A stretch of DNA of 64,000 nt from Maribacter stanieri (GCF_900112245.1 NZ_FOYX01000006.1:58827-122826), one strand, 5' to 3'; shown: positions 16,628-25,998, counted from the stretch's first letter. Notes: generated by a model not told the origin, from the letters alone. Translations and numbers: made by a program.

Positions 16628-18467
16628 TAAAGAAAATTTTAAATTCTGTTCCTTTTCCTATTTCACTGGTTACTTCAACCTTACCGTTCATGGCATCAAT
16701 TTGATTTTTAGTAAGATATAAACCAATACCTCTTGCATCTTTATGGTCATGAAAGGTTTTATACATGCCAAATAATTTTTCACCATATTTCTCTAGGTCT
16801 ATGCCAAGACCATTATCCGTAATGGTTAATATAGAATAATCACCTTTCTTTTCGGCACTAAGTACTACTAATGATTCCCGTTCAGGATCTCTATACTTTA
16901 CAGCGTTAGTAATAAAGTTCGTTAAAATACTGTCTAAATATGCAGGAACGGACTTTACGCTGAAATCTACCGGAATGTTGTTCTTAACTTTTGCTTTACT
17001 GTTAGAAATAAAGGCTGATAGGTTTTTAGTTGCATCAACTACTTTATCATTTAAATTAATCTCTTTAATTTCTATGTTTGTGTTGGTATTGATAGATACC
17101 ACTTCATTTAAATTATCTAATGTTTCTAATAAGTTATTTGAAGCTTGAGTTAGCATACCTATAATATTCTTCTTTTCATTTTCATCCTTTTCACTTTCTA
17201 AAAAGTTTAAAAGCATAGAAAAATTTGCGGAATGTGAACGTAGATTGTGAGAAACAATATGGGCAAAGTTCAAAAGTTTTTTGTTTTGAACCGATGCAAT
17301 ATTTATAATATTTCTAAGCTCTTTTTCTTTTTCCTTTAATTTAGAAATATCTAAACTTATACCGACTAGGCCATATGCAATGCCTTTATTGTTTAGTAAA
17401 GGTATTTTAGAGCTAAGAAAAGAGGTTTCTTTACCGTTTAATCTAGTATTAACTGTTTCTTTTCCTATTACTGGTTTTAAAGTGGTCATTACCCTTAAAT
17501 CTTCAGCTCTAGATTTTTCGGCAGATTCGTATGGGTAAAGTTCAAAGTCGGTTTTACCTATTATTTCTTTTGGATCTTTAACACCCAAATATTCACACTC
17601 GGCTTTGTTTATAAGAACCTTTCTAGATTCTGTATCTTTTATATATACATTAACTGGTAAATTATCAATTAACGTTCTTAATAGTTTTTCGTTATCAACG
17701 GTTTTAATACTGGCTTCTACTTGCTCATGTATATCTTGAAAGGTACCAATTAAACCAACCATTTCCCCTTTATTGTATATAGGTTTACCCCCGGCCATTA
17801 CCCATTTTTCTTTACCGGTATCTGTAATTATTTGCAACTTTAAGTTGCTATAGGCCTTTCCATTATTTTGAGCTTCAAAAAGTGCCATGGATATTGCATT
17901 TCTGCTATGCCCTTCCTTAAAATAATAGATGGCATTTTCAATATCTGGAGAAAAATGTTCAGGCACTTCATGAATAGCCTTTGTTGTTGAACACCAAAAA
18001 AGTTGGTTGTCAACTATATTATATTCCCATCTACCAATTTTGGTAATTTCAGTCTGCTGTTGAAGCAGTAAATTTTTCTTATTAAGTTCTAATTCATTAT
18101 TAACGGCATCGGTAATATTGCTTAATTGTATAATAGCCCCAATGATGTTCTCATTAGTGTCATACCATGGTGCATTTGTCCATTCAAACCAAAGCTCTTG
18201 ACCCTTTGTATCAATAACTTGGTGTATGCCCATAGGTTGTGGATTGCCGTTAAAACAATTATCTAATACCATTTTCCATTTATGGCTTAATTTTGGAAAA
18301 ACAGCAAATAAACTTTTAGATTTATAACTCTCGCCATTTTTATTAAAAATACTCGTCCAAGTGTCAGATGTCTGAACAATATTATGATCAGTATCTATAA
18401 AAGCCGTTGGTGTTGGCAATTGTCTAATTATGTACGAGGTATTGGATACTAGGGGAACTTTTATCAT
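16614..18467 (-). CDS. cytoplasmic multi-PAS sensor histidine kinase
   Basis: 617 residues without membrane helices. Three PAS-like modules are seen: about 12-125 (PTAFIDTDHNIVQTSDTW), 145-250 (IGRWEYNIVDNQLFWC, with PAC-like GTFQDIHE) and 262-380 (DNLPVNVYIKDTESRKVLINKAE). The kinase core follows, with phospho-His407 in FAHIVSHNLRSHS, an N box (ILTNFITNAVKYRD), DNGLGIDLEKYG and GIGLYLTKNQIDAMNGKV. The SHNLR-type H box is common in Bacteroidota kinases. It is a paralogue of the next upstream kinase, with the same promoter elements, and overlaps the single-domain regulator. Confidence 0.9.
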   Translation of the reverse strand: MIKVPLVSNTSYIIRQLPTPTAFIDTDHNIVQTSDTWTSIFNKNGESYKSKSLFAVFPKLSHKWKMVLDNCFNGNPQPMGIHQVIDTKGQELWFEWTNAPWYDTNENIIGAIIQLSNITDAVNNELELNKKNLLLQQQTEITKIGRWEYNIVDNQLFWCSTTKAIHEVPEHFSPDIENAIYYFKEGHSRNAISMALFEAQNNGKAYSNLKLQIITDTGKEKWVMAGGKPIYNKGEMVGLIGTFQDIHEQVEASIKTVDNEKLLRTLIDNLPVNVYIKDTESRKVLINKAECEYLGVKDPKEIIGKTDFELYPYESAEKSRAEDLRVMTTLKPVIGKETVNTRLNGKETSFLSSKIPLLNNKGIAYGLVGISLDISKLKEKEKELRNIINIASVQNKKLLNFAHIVSHNLRSHSANFSMLLNFLESEKDENEKKNIIGMLTQASNNLLETLDNLNEVVSINTNTNIEIKEINLNDKVVDATKNLSAFISNSKAKVKNNIPVDFSVKSVPAYLDSILTNFITNAVKYRDPERESLVVLSAEKKGDYSILTITDNGLGIDLEKYGEKLFGMYKTFHDHKDARGIGLYLTKNQIDAMNGKVEVTSEIGKGTEFKIFFNEKN

Positions 18468-18484
18468 ACCGATGTAATTTCTTA

Positions 18485-18527
18485 CGAATTTAGCGGGATT
18501 GCTGTATTTTACTACAAAATTGTTGTG
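18485..18527 (-). promoter_or_regulatory. promoter region of the PAS kinase / regulator pair
   Basis: On the minus strand: cacaacaattttgt (18514-18527), then 21 bases after its end TAAATTCG (18485-18492), a one-mismatch TAnnTTTG box, 17 bases before the ATG. The same two elements, spaced 23 bases, lie before the paralogous kinase at 20444-20488. Confidence 0.5.
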
Positions 18528-18581
18528 AATGTTATCATTTACGTTGTAAAAGATTCAAAAAGCTACTTTATCAATTATTTT

Positions 18582-20423
18582 CTACTTCTTATTGAAATGA
18601 AACCTGAAAGTAGTTCCTTGGTTAGGTGTGCTTTCTACTGTAATTTTACCCTTCATAGCATCCATCTGGTTTTTAGTAATGTAAAGACCAATTCCTCTAG
18701 AATCTTTATGTCTATGAAAAGTTTTATAAAGACCAAAAAGCTGCTTGCCAAATCTATCTAAATCAATACCTAAACCATTATCTTCTATACTTAATATGGT
18801 GTAGTTCTTATCTTCTTCCACACTTAAAATGATAATTGGCTTTTTATCTTCGCTTCTGTATTTAATTGAATTGGTAATGCAATTTGTTAAGATGCTATTT
18901 AGATAGGCGGGTAATGCTTTTACTACTGTCGTATCGGGAATTTCGTTTATAATTTTTCCGTTCGTTTCCTTTAGAAGTCCGGCAATATTTTGTTCAACAA
19001 CAAATAAACTTTCATTTAAAGAAAGTGGTTTCTTTTCTTCGTTAATACTAGATTTTACAGCAACAATTTCTCTTAAACCTTTTATAGTTTCAGATAAATT
19101 ATCTGAGGCACTGAACAACATGCTCATGAATTTATTTCGCTGTACTTTACCCGTTTCGTCATTTAAGAAGTTAAGTAATAGCGAAAAATTGGTTGCATGT
19201 GTTTTTAGATTGTGAGAAACCATATGTGCAAAATTTAATAGTTGCTCATTTTGCTCTCTTGATGATGATATAGTGTCTTTCAAGTTTCGCTCTAACTTAG
19301 CTTGTGTCGTAATATTCTCTACGGTGCATAAAAGACCTTTAACACCATCTTTATTTTCAATTAAAGTACCTGTTATTTTAATATTTAAATTATGATTTTT
19401 CTGATTTGTATAAGTACATTTTATAGGTTTAAAAGAACCATGTTCTGTTAATTGCGCTTTTAAATCAGCAATTTTATTTTTGATTTGACCATTAATAAAT
19501 TTTTTATAATTATGTCCTAAAAAATGCTCTTTATTATAACATGTAAGCTTACTGAAGTTTTGGTTGACATCTAAAAATTTACCTGTGGTCATATCTATAA
19601 TTGCCATACCTAATGGCACTTTTTCAAATAATGGATACTCAGATGAAATCTCGTTTACATTATTCTCTTTCTTTAATCTACTTTCATTAATGTTTTGAAT
19701 TGTGCCAATAATTCTAGTGCATTTACTTCCTTTAAATTTTGGTCTACCAATGGTATTTACCCATATAACCTCTCCATCAGATTTTTTTAACTGTAATTTT
19801 TCATTCCAAGGTTTGCCATAATTTATTGCTTCGGAAACTAGTTTTTTGATAATTTCTTGAGATTCTTCTACATAGAAATTAATAGAATTTTCTAGTGTAG
19901 GTTTAAAATCTGAAGACAGCCCATAAATTTTGTTAACGATCGGTGTCCAATTTAAAGTTTCATTTTGCACATCATAATCCCAACTTCCAATTTTTGCGAC
20001 AGAACTTTTTTGATTTAGTATAAGTTTTGTTTTATGAAGTTCAATTTCAAGTTCTTGAGTTTTAGAAATAGGTTCTACTTTAATAATGACTCCTATAATA
20101 TTTCCGTAACCATCTTTCCATGGGTTTAAATGCCAGATAGAATCTTTAGAAGAATATTGACAGTTTTTTGCATTGTATTTGAACTTAATATCTCGTAATC
20201 CGTCTAAACTATATTTTAAACGGGCTTGTAAATCTTGTGATAATTCAGGGAACAAATCAATGAAATTCTTACCTTCTATATCATTTAATTCAAGTCGATA
20301 ATTAGCCTGCCATCTTGGAGATGCACTAATTAGATTAAAATTTGTATCAATAATTACAATAGATGATGGAATTTGATTAATCCAATCTAATGAAAAAGAC
20401 GAGTTATTTTGTGATTTAAACAT
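18582..20423 (-). CDS. cytoplasmic multi-PAS sensor histidine kinase (paralogue)
   Basis: 613 residues from ATG 20423 (MFKSQNNSSFSLDWINQIP); this start aligns with the N-terminus of the downstream paralogue and lies just after the shared promoter box. An in-frame start at 20519 would add 32 residues with no counterpart. PAS-like modules occupy about 12-120, 140-250 and 265-380, followed by a kinase core with phospho-His404 (FAHMVSHNLKTHATNF), ILTNCITNSIKYRS, DNGLGIDLDRFG and GIGLYITKNQMDAMKGK. No regulator overlaps it. Its ligand is unknown; no membrane helices are visible. Confidence 0.88.
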   Translation of the reverse strand: MFKSQNNSSFSLDWINQIPSSIVIIDTNFNLISASPRWQANYRLELNDIEGKNFIDLFPELSQDLQARLKYSLDGLRDIKFKYNAKNCQYSSKDSIWHLNPWKDGYGNIIGVIIKVEPISKTQELEIELHKTKLILNQKSSVAKIGSWDYDVQNETLNWTPIVNKIYGLSSDFKPTLENSINFYVEESQEIIKKLVSEAINYGKPWNEKLQLKKSDGEVIWVNTIGRPKFKGSKCTRIIGTIQNINESRLKKENNVNEISSEYPLFEKVPLGMAIIDMTTGKFLDVNQNFSKLTCYNKEHFLGHNYKKFINGQIKNKIADLKAQLTEHGSFKPIKCTYTNQKNHNLNIKITGTLIENKDGVKGLLCTVENITTQAKLERNLKDTISSSREQNEQLLNFAHMVSHNLKTHATNFSLLLNFLNDETGKVQRNKFMSMLFSASDNLSETIKGLREIVAVKSSINEEKKPLSLNESLFVVEQNIAGLLKETNGKIINEIPDTTVVKALPAYLNSILTNCITNSIKYRSEDKKPIIILSVEEDKNYTILSIEDNGLGIDLDRFGKQLFGLYKTFHRHKDSRGIGLYITKNQMDAMKGKITVESTPNQGTTFRFHFNKK

Positions 20424-20443
20424 AGGTAGACAGAATTTTCCTA

Positions 20444-20488
20444 CGAATTTATAGGAATATTCCATCTTACGTATACAAATTGTTGTGA
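20444..20488 (-). promoter_or_regulatory. promoter region of the upstream PAS kinase
   Basis: On the minus strand: cacaacaatttgt (about 20475-20487) and TAAATTCG (20444-20451), 23 bases apart and 20 bases before the ATG at 20423. The arrangement parallels that of the downstream paralogue and supports the shorter start. Confidence 0.5.
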
Positions 20489-20546
20489 TTTTGCGAAAAT
20501 GTGTTGTTGAAATGGCCAAAGTTGTTGTGTGGCCGATGAACTACAT

Positions 20547-20999
20547 CTATTTTCTTACAGAATCTGGTACTAAGCCCGTATAATCACCGCCATTGCGAAT
20601 TACGTCTCTTACAATAGAGGAACTTATATATGATTTACCCGATGAGGTCAATAAAAACACGGTTTCTATCTCAGATAATTTTCTATTTGTATGGGCAATT
20701 GCCTTCTCAAATTCAAAATCTCCTGGGTTTCTTAATCCTCTTAAAATAAAGTTTGCGTCTACTTTCTTACAAAAATCCACTGTAAGGCCTTCATATGACT
20801 TTACAGATATGGAAGGGACATCTTTAAAAGACTCTTCTATAAAAGCAATACGCTTTTCAAGACTGAACATGTATTTTTTGTCGGCATTTTTACCTATTGC
20901 AATAATTATTTCATCGAACAGCGTTATACCACGCATAATAATATCATGATGACCTAAGGTTAAAGGATCAAAAGAACCTGGAAATATTGCACGTCTCAT
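20547..20999 (-). CDS. coaD: pantetheine-phosphate adenylyltransferase
   Basis: Fourth step of coenzyme A synthesis: 4'-phosphopantetheine plus ATP gives dephospho-CoA. 150 residues with the nucleotidyltransferase signature GSFDPLTLGHHDII at the N-terminus and SSSIVRDV near the C-terminus (ISSSxVR motif). The start MRRAIFPGSFDP is unambiguous. It lies 31 bases after ddl on the same strand. Confidence 0.97.
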   Translation of the reverse strand: MRRAIFPGSFDPLTLGHHDIIMRGITLFDEIIIAIGKNADKKYMFSLEKRIAFIEESFKDVPSISVKSYEGLTVDFCKKVDANFILRGLRNPGDFEFEKAIAHTNRKLSEIETVFLLTSSGKSYISSSIVRDVIRNGGDYTGLVPDSVRK

Positions 21000-21030
21000 A
21001 GATGGGTTTTACTTTTTAAATATAGGTATT

Positions 21031-22005
21031 TTAAGACAATGCCTCTGTAATTGCATGCTCAAATAACATACTTAGCTCAATGCCAGCTTCTTTAGCTTGT
21101 TGTGGTAATATACTCGCTGTAGTTAAACCAGGTGTTGTATTCATTTCTAATAAGAAAGGCTCATCGCCAATAAATATAAATTCGCTTCTAGAAAAGCCGG
21201 TCATCTTTAGTACATCGTATATTTTTTTAGCTGCGATGGTGACGTTCTTTAATTGAATAGGGTTTATTCTAGCGGGAGTTATTTCTTGAGATTTTCCTTC
21301 ATATTTAGCTTCGTAATCAAAGAAGTCGTTTTCGGTAACTATTTCTGTAATAGGTAAAACAGTAGTGATTCCTTTTAATTTTAAAACACCAACAGAAACT
21401 TCGGTTCCTTCGAGAAAGCCTTCAATTATAATTTCATCATCTTCTTTATAAGCGGTTTCAATGGCACCCTTTAGTTCAGAAGACTTATATACTTTAGTGA
21501 TACCATAGCTGCTTCCAGATTTGTTTGCTTTAACGAAACAGGGGAGTTTTACTTTATCTATAATTTCTATTTCATTGATAGTATCACCCAAATTTAGATA
21601 GTAAGATGGTGCAGCTTTAATTCCGTAAGGTTTTAAAACACTTAGTAAATCTCTTTTATTGAAAGTTAGCGCTGCTTGGTAGAAATTACAAGTAGTATGC
21701 TTTATTCCTAATAATTCAAAATAAGCTTGCATTAGTCCATCTTCACCGGGAGAACCATGTATGGCATTAAAAACACAATCAAATGTTATTGAATTACCAT
21801 CTTTAAGTATTGAGAAATCGTTTCGATCTATAGGGGTTTCAATATCTGCATCATCAACATAAACCCATTTGTTTTTGAAAATATGTATTCTATATAGATT
21901 AAATTTTTCTTTGTTCAGGTAATTATAGACCACATTACCACTTTTAAGCGATATTTTATATTCACTAGAATAACCGCCCATTATAATTGCTATATTTTTT
22001 TTCAT
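21031..22005 (-). CDS. ddl: D-alanine--D-alanine ligase
   Basis: Forms D-Ala-D-Ala for peptidoglycan, in the cytoplasm. 324 residues with the ATP-grasp fold: N-terminal GGYSSEYKISLKSG, HGSPGEDGLMQAYFELLGI, the ATP-binding lysine loop (FVKANKSGSSYGITKV), and the C-terminal metal site EMNTTPGLT. All three domains are present. It probably shares a transcript with coaD; the divergent side carries the PASTA-rluD genes. Confidence 0.97.
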   Translation of the reverse strand: MKKNIAIIMGGYSSEYKISLKSGNVVYNYLNKEKFNLYRIHIFKNKWVYVDDADIETPIDRNDFSILKDGNSITFDCVFNAIHGSPGEDGLMQAYFELLGIKHTTCNFYQAALTFNKRDLLSVLKPYGIKAAPSYYLNLGDTINEIEIIDKVKLPCFVKANKSGSSYGITKVYKSSELKGAIETAYKEDDEIIIEGFLEGTEVSVGVLKLKGITTVLPITEIVTENDFFDYEAKYEGKSQEITPARINPIQLKNVTIAAKKIYDVLKMTGFSRSEFIFIGDEPFLLEMNTTPGLTTASILPQQAKEAGIELSMLFEHAITEALS

Positions 22006-22151
22006 TTATGGTCTATTAAGAATGTAAAAGCAAAGATGAAGCATTGAAATAAAATAAAAAAGAAAACAATCAGCATTAATACAAATAGAATTAATTTTTA
22101 AGGATGAAGTAACTATAAACCGAAGCCGTAGAATGGTATGGGGGCATTTAC

Positions 22152-22159
22152 TATATTTG
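22152..22159 (+). promoter_or_regulatory. -7 box of the PASTA-rluD transcript
   Basis: TATATTTG, exact to TAnnTTTG, 18 bases upstream of the ATG at 22178. It places transcription downstream of the alternative ATG at 22133, so the shorter protein is favoured. A clear -33 TTTG is not seen. Confidence 0.5.
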
Positions 22160-22177
22160 TCGGGTCAAATAATAAGT

Positions 22178-22768
22178 ATGAAGAATTTTTTCAATTTTTT
22201 AAAAAGTAAAACCTTTTTTATTCAATTAGGTCTTGCGTTGTTGGTGTTGATTATTGTGATTTTTGTCACATTAAGATACCTAAACAATACCACCAACCAC
22301 GGTGAGTTCGTAGAAGTACCAGATTTTTCAAAAAAATCGGTTATGGATATGAGAAAATCAATTGAAGAAGCCGGCTTAAGATATGAAGTATTGGATTCTG
22401 CGAATTATAACCCAGACTACCCAAGATTTTCTATTATTGAACAAAACCCTTCTGCAGGATCAAAAGTAAAAGAAAATAGAAAAATATATTTTACGGTTAA
22501 TCCATCCGGATATAAAAAAGTTACCGTTCCAAAAATCATTCAGGTTACCAAGCGTAATGCCTCTTCAATGTTAAAAGCTGTAGGTTTAGATGTGCAAAGG
22601 GTAACCTATGTAGATGAATTAGGAAAGGATATGGTATACCAAATAAAATATAAAGGCAAGTATATTAAGCCTGGCGATAAATTACCTAAAACATCCAAAA
22701 TAGAATTGATCTGTGGTAATGGTAGTATTACGGAAAGAGCAGTAATTAAATCGGAATCTGAAGATTAG
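22178..22768 (+). CDS. PASTA domain-containing membrane protein
   Basis: 196 residues: a short cytoplasmic stretch, one membrane helix at about residues 13-33 (LGLALLVLIIVIFVTLRYL), then two PASTA repeats (about 43-108, VEVPDFSKKSVMDMRKSIE; about 112-178, VTVPKIIQVTKRNASSMLK) in the periplasm. PASTA domains bind muropeptides or peptidoglycan; here there is no kinase or PBP partner in the same chain. The start at 22178 is preferred because the promoter box lies between it and the earlier ATG. The stop is immediately followed by the rluD start with no gap, so they are coupled. Neighbouring ddl also concerns the cell wall. Confidence 0.88.
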   Translation: MKNFFNFLKSKTFFIQLGLALLVLIIVIFVTLRYLNNTTNHGEFVEVPDFSKKSVMDMRKSIEEAGLRYEVLDSANYNPDYPRFSIIEQNPSAGSKVKENRKIYFTVNPSGYKKVTVPKIIQVTKRNASSMLKAVGLDVQRVTYVDELGKDMVYQIKYKGKYIKPGDKLPKTSKIELICGNGSITERAVIKSESED

Positions 22769-23797
22769 ATGGAGAATATTGAGCAGCCAGAGAATGAAGA
22801 TGGAGAGCTTTTTGAGCATCATAAAATAGTAGCATCAAAAGGTCAAGAACCGTTAAGGGTAGATAAATTTTTAATGAATTTCATTGAAAATGCCACTCGA
22901 AATAAAATACAACAATCTGCAAAAAACGGACATGTTTGGGTCAATGATCAGATTGTAAAATCTAATTATAAGGTAAAAGCAGGTGATGAGGTTAAGGTGT
23001 TATTTGAACATCCGCCACATGAATTTTTATTAGTACCAGAAGATATTCCTTTAGATATAGTCTATGAAGACGATGTTTTATTAATTGTGAATAAACCCGC
23101 TGGGATGGTAGTACACCCTGGTCATGGAAATTATTCTGGGACATTGATAAACGCACTTATTTTTCATACCGATAATTTACCATCTAATAGTAATGAGAGA
23201 CCAGGTTTGGTTCATCGTATAGATAAGGATACTTCAGGCCTTTTAGTAGTGGCAAAGACAGAAGCCGCTATGACGCATTTGGCAAAGCAATTTTTTGATA
23301 AAACTTCTGAGCGTGAATATATAGCTCTGGTTTGGGGAAATATTGAAGAAGACGAAGGTACAGTTGTAGGTAATGTGGGTAGAAACCCAAAGAACCGTCT
23401 GCAAATGCATGTTTTTCCAGATGGTGAAGAAGGTAAAGAAGCAGTTACACATTTTAAGGTTTTGGAAAGGTTGGGTTATGTTACACTAGTGTCTTGTAAA
23501 TTAGAAACAGGTAGAACCCACCAAATTCGTGTGCATATGAAATACATAGGGCATACGTTGTTTAACGATGAGCGTTATGGGGGTGAAAAAATCTTAAAAG
23601 GAACAACATTTACAAAATACAAGCAATTTGTAGATAATACCTTTAAGTTACTGCCAAGACAAGCATTACACGCCAAGACATTGGGCTTTATACACCCTGT
23701 AACCGGAGAGCATATGAGTTTTGATTCAGAAGTGCCAGAAGACATGACAAATGCTATTGAAAAATGGCGTAGTTATAGTAAAAATAGCACAGAATAA
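22769..23797 (+). CDS. rluD: 23S rRNA pseudouridine synthase, RluA family (RluD-like)
   Basis: Isomerises uridines in 23S rRNA. 342 residues: an N-terminal S4 RNA-binding domain (about 28-80) and the RluA catalytic domain with HRIDKDTSGL (catalytic Asp152), plus NKPAGMVVHPGHG and ETGRTHQIRVHM. The ATG directly follows the stop codon of the PASTA gene. Domain content fits RluD rather than RluA or RluC, but the exact target site is inferred. Confidence 0.9.
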   Translation: MENIEQPENEDGELFEHHKIVASKGQEPLRVDKFLMNFIENATRNKIQQSAKNGHVWVNDQIVKSNYKVKAGDEVKVLFEHPPHEFLLVPEDIPLDIVYEDDVLLIVNKPAGMVVHPGHGNYSGTLINALIFHTDNLPSNSNERPGLVHRIDKDTSGLLVVAKTEAAMTHLAKQFFDKTSEREYIALVWGNIEEDEGTVVGNVGRNPKNRLQMHVFPDGEEGKEAVTHFKVLERLGYVTLVSCKLETGRTHQIRVHMKYIGHTLFNDERYGGEKILKGTTFTKYKQFVDNTFKLLPRQALHAKTLGFIHPVTGEHMSFDSEVPEDMTNAIEKWRSYSKNSTE

Positions 23798-23887
23798 GAT
23801 TTCTCAATACCGCTATTTAAACTCTTTTTTATCTTTTGTAGGTCTTCCAATTTATCCTTTTTATTTTTGGGCTATTAAAATTGCACT

Positions 23888-24649
23888 ATGAAAATTGTTA
23901 TTTCTCCGGCTAAGTCATTGAATTATGAAGCTGAGCTTCCTACAGCAACATATACCTCCCCAAAATTTATAGAGGATGCGGAAAAACTGAATAAGATATT
24001 AAAGAAAAAGAAGCCTAAAGCTCTTTCAGAATTAATGTCCATCTCAGATAATCTTGCACAATTGAACTGGCAAAGAAATCAAGATTTTAGTATTCCGTTT
24101 ACACCGAAAAATTCAAGACCTGCAATTTTTGCGTTTAGCGGAGATGTGTATCAAGGTCTAGATGCCTATACGTTATCTGAGAATAAAATTGAAAAACTTC
24201 AACAAACGCTACGTATTTTATCCGGTCAATATGGTATTTTAAAACCGTTGGATTTAATGCAGCCCTATCGTTTGGAAATGGGCACTTCCTTAAAAATTGG
24301 TAGAAATAAAAACCTATATGAATATTGGGGCAGTAGGCTTACCGATCATTTAAATAATGAAATGGTTGAGGGTGAGTTGTTGGTTAATTTAGCAAGTAAT
24401 GAATACTATAGTGCTTTGCAGCCAAAGAATATCAAAGCAGAAATTATTACACCAATTTTTAAAGATTGGAAGAATGATAAATTAAAGATAATCAGCTTTT
24501 TTGCAAAAAAAGCTAGAGGAGCTATGGTAAGGTATATTATTGACGCCGATGCAAAAACACTGTCAGATATAAAAGGGTTTAATTTAGATGATTATGAATT
24601 TAGTCAAGAGCATACCCTAAAAGAAAATCAACCCGTCTTTATAAGATAA
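23888..24649 (+). CDS. yaaA: peroxide stress protein YaaA
   Basis: 253 residues of the YaaA/DUF328 family, which in E. coli limits free iron and oxidative damage during peroxide stress. Family signature segments are [10 protein letters not shown] at the N-terminus, [39 protein letters not shown] (read in parts), [12 protein letters not shown] and [14 protein letters not shown]. It stands downstream of rluD on the same strand with 90 bases between. Confidence 0.95.
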   Translation: MKIVISPAKSLNYEAELPTATYTSPKFIEDAEKLNKILKKKKPKALSELMSISDNLAQLNWQRNQDFSIPFTPKNSRPAIFAFSGDVYQGLDAYTLSENKIEKLQQTLRILSGQYGILKPLDLMQPYRLEMGTSLKIGRNKNLYEYWGSRLTDHLNNEMVEGELLVNLASNEYYSALQPKNIKAEIITPIFKDWKNDKLKIISFFAKKARGAMVRYIIDADAKTLSDIKGFNLDDYEFSQEHTLKENQPVFIR

Positions 24650-24696
24650 AATATTATCTACTCTTTTTCGTTCTTAAGTATATATAAAATACGTTT

Positions 24697-25059
24697 ATGA
24701 AAAGGGTTCTTTTACTTGCAGTTATTTGTGTTGTAACGTTATTATCTTGTACAGATAGAGATGATGAATTTAACTTTGTAAATATTCGCATTCAGAATAG
24801 TACAGAGCTCTTATTCACAGAAGTGCGTATTGCGCAGAAAGATACTGTTTTTGAAAATGTTGAGGCAGGTAAATTCTCTGAATATATGGAATTTGAAACT
24901 GCATCTTCAAATATGGCAATAAGTATTCAGACAGATTCTACCAGCTTAAATTATGTTCCAACTGAAGTTGCTTATGACTCATTGCCAATGGGTTTTTATA
25001 CTTATGAAATTTCTTTAGATGAAGAAAATCAAGTAGACGTCATTTTTAGGATTGACTAA
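24697..25059 (+). CDS. small lipoprotein of unknown function
   Basis: 120 residues. An N-terminal lipoprotein signal ends in LLSC (Cys18), followed by an acidic TDRDDEF linker and a beta-rich domain with no recognised family (NIRIQNSTELLFTEVRIAQ, FYTYEISLDEENQVDVIFRID). The pattern suggests an exported single-domain beta-sandwich. It is convergent with the bTHX gene 6 bases away. Function unknown. Confidence 0.7.
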   Translation: MKRVLLLAVICVVTLLSCTDRDDEFNFVNIRIQNSTELLFTEVRIAQKDTVFENVEAGKFSEYMEFETASSNMAISIQTDSTSLNYVPTEVAYDSLPMGFYTYEISLDEENQVDVIFRID

Positions 25060-25064
25060 AATGA

Positions 25065-25193
25065 TTATTTCTTTTTATTAATTTTTATTTTTTCTTCAAT
25101 TGTAGGTCTTTTTTTGATTTTACGAGGTCTTCTTGCTCCGTAAGAATTGTTTGATATTTTCCCTTTTTTCGATTTCTTATCTCCCTTACCCAT
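25065..25193 (-). CDS. 30S ribosomal protein bTHX (42 aa)
   Basis: A very short gene, easily missed because a longer open frame overlaps it. The product MGKGDKKSKKGKISNNSYG continues with ARRPRKIKK and a lysine-rich tail. The core GKGDKKSKKGKI...YGxxRPRK matches ribosomal protein THX (Thermus GKGDRRTRRGKIWRGTYG), a small basic protein inserted in the head of the 30S subunit and conserved in Bacteroidota. ATG start and TAA stop are clear, and it lies divergently 83 bases from the UDG-like gene. Confidence 0.88.
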   Translation of the reverse strand: MGKGDKKSKKGKISNNSYGARRPRKIKKRPTIEEKIKINKKK

Positions 25194-25276
25194 ATCTCTA
25201 TTTCTTTACTTTCTTTTAAAGTTAGTAATTTAGTAACGATTTGTCTACTGAATGGGCTCAAGAGAATTAAACTATA

Positions 25277-25945
25277 ATGCAAAACGTTTTTGAACACACT
25301 CACCCATACACTCCATTTATTGATGACACTACATTAAAGCTTATTGTTGGCACATTACCACCGCCACGTTTTACAACAGGAGAATTGAAGGATGGCGATG
25401 TTAATTTTTGTTATGGTAGTAGAGATGGGCAGTTGTGGCCAATTTTAGATAAGATTTTCAATTTAAATCTTAAGTATGAAACAACAGCAAGCGCAATAGA
25501 GCAGCGCAAAGCTTTTTTAAAATCTAGACGTATAGGTGTCTGTGATATTGTAGCTTCGGCAGAACGCCATAAAATAGACGCATCTGATATTGGAATGCAG
25601 AATGTAGTTTTAAGAAATGTATTATGTTATTTAGAAAAATACCCTAATGTAAATACACTTCTTTTTACAGGAGGAAACAGCAAGAACGGACCTGAGTATT
25701 TTTTTAGAAAACACTTGAAGGAAAATTCTGTTACACTAAAGAGCGTTTCTAATGTTGTACCTAGAATTCATGAATTTACTCATCCTTCTACAGATAAAAT
25801 AATAAAAACAGTATCTTTAATAGCACCTTCAGGTGCGGCAAATAGAGCAGTGGGTAGTCTAGAAAGTTATAAGAAAATGAAAAAAGAAGATCCTACTTTT
25901 AACACGGTAGATTTCAGGGTACTTCAGTATAGCGCTTATTTCTAG
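25277..25945 (+). CDS. uracil-DNA glycosylase family-like protein
   Basis: 222 residues with the overall UDG-superfamily layout: LIVGTLPPP near residue 22 (GxxPG-like motif), FCYGSRDGQLWPILDKIF (aromatic F/W region used in the family) and a C-terminal LIAPSGAANRAVG loop (SPS/SGA-type motif). The catalytic residues of the main families are not strictly conserved, so base-excision activity is likely but unproven. The gene is divergent from bTHX. Confidence 0.7.
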   Translation: MQNVFEHTHPYTPFIDDTTLKLIVGTLPPPRFTTGELKDGDVNFCYGSRDGQLWPILDKIFNLNLKYETTASAIEQRKAFLKSRRIGVCDIVASAERHKIDASDIGMQNVVLRNVLCYLEKYPNVNTLLFTGGNSKNGPEYFFRKHLKENSVTLKSVSNVVPRIHEFTHPSTDKIIKTVSLIAPSGAANRAVGSLESYKKMKKEDPTFNTVDFRVLQYSAYF

Positions 25946-25968
25946 TCTTTAAAACCTTTATAAACTAA

Positions 25969-25998
25969 AAAGAGTCTTGTTTTTAAACAAGACTCTTT
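25969..25998 (+). terminator. terminator-like hairpin after the UDG-like gene
   Basis: aaagagtcttgtt (25969-25981) pairs perfectly with aacaagactcttt (25986-25998) around a 4-base loop. The T tail is short, so efficiency is uncertain. Confidence 0.65.

Noticed and set aside
25085..25303. 72-residue open frame on the minus strand (MSVFKNVLHY...)
   Set aside because: It overlaps bTHX in another frame and extends into the start of the divergent gene; bTHX has clear family similarity and this frame has none.
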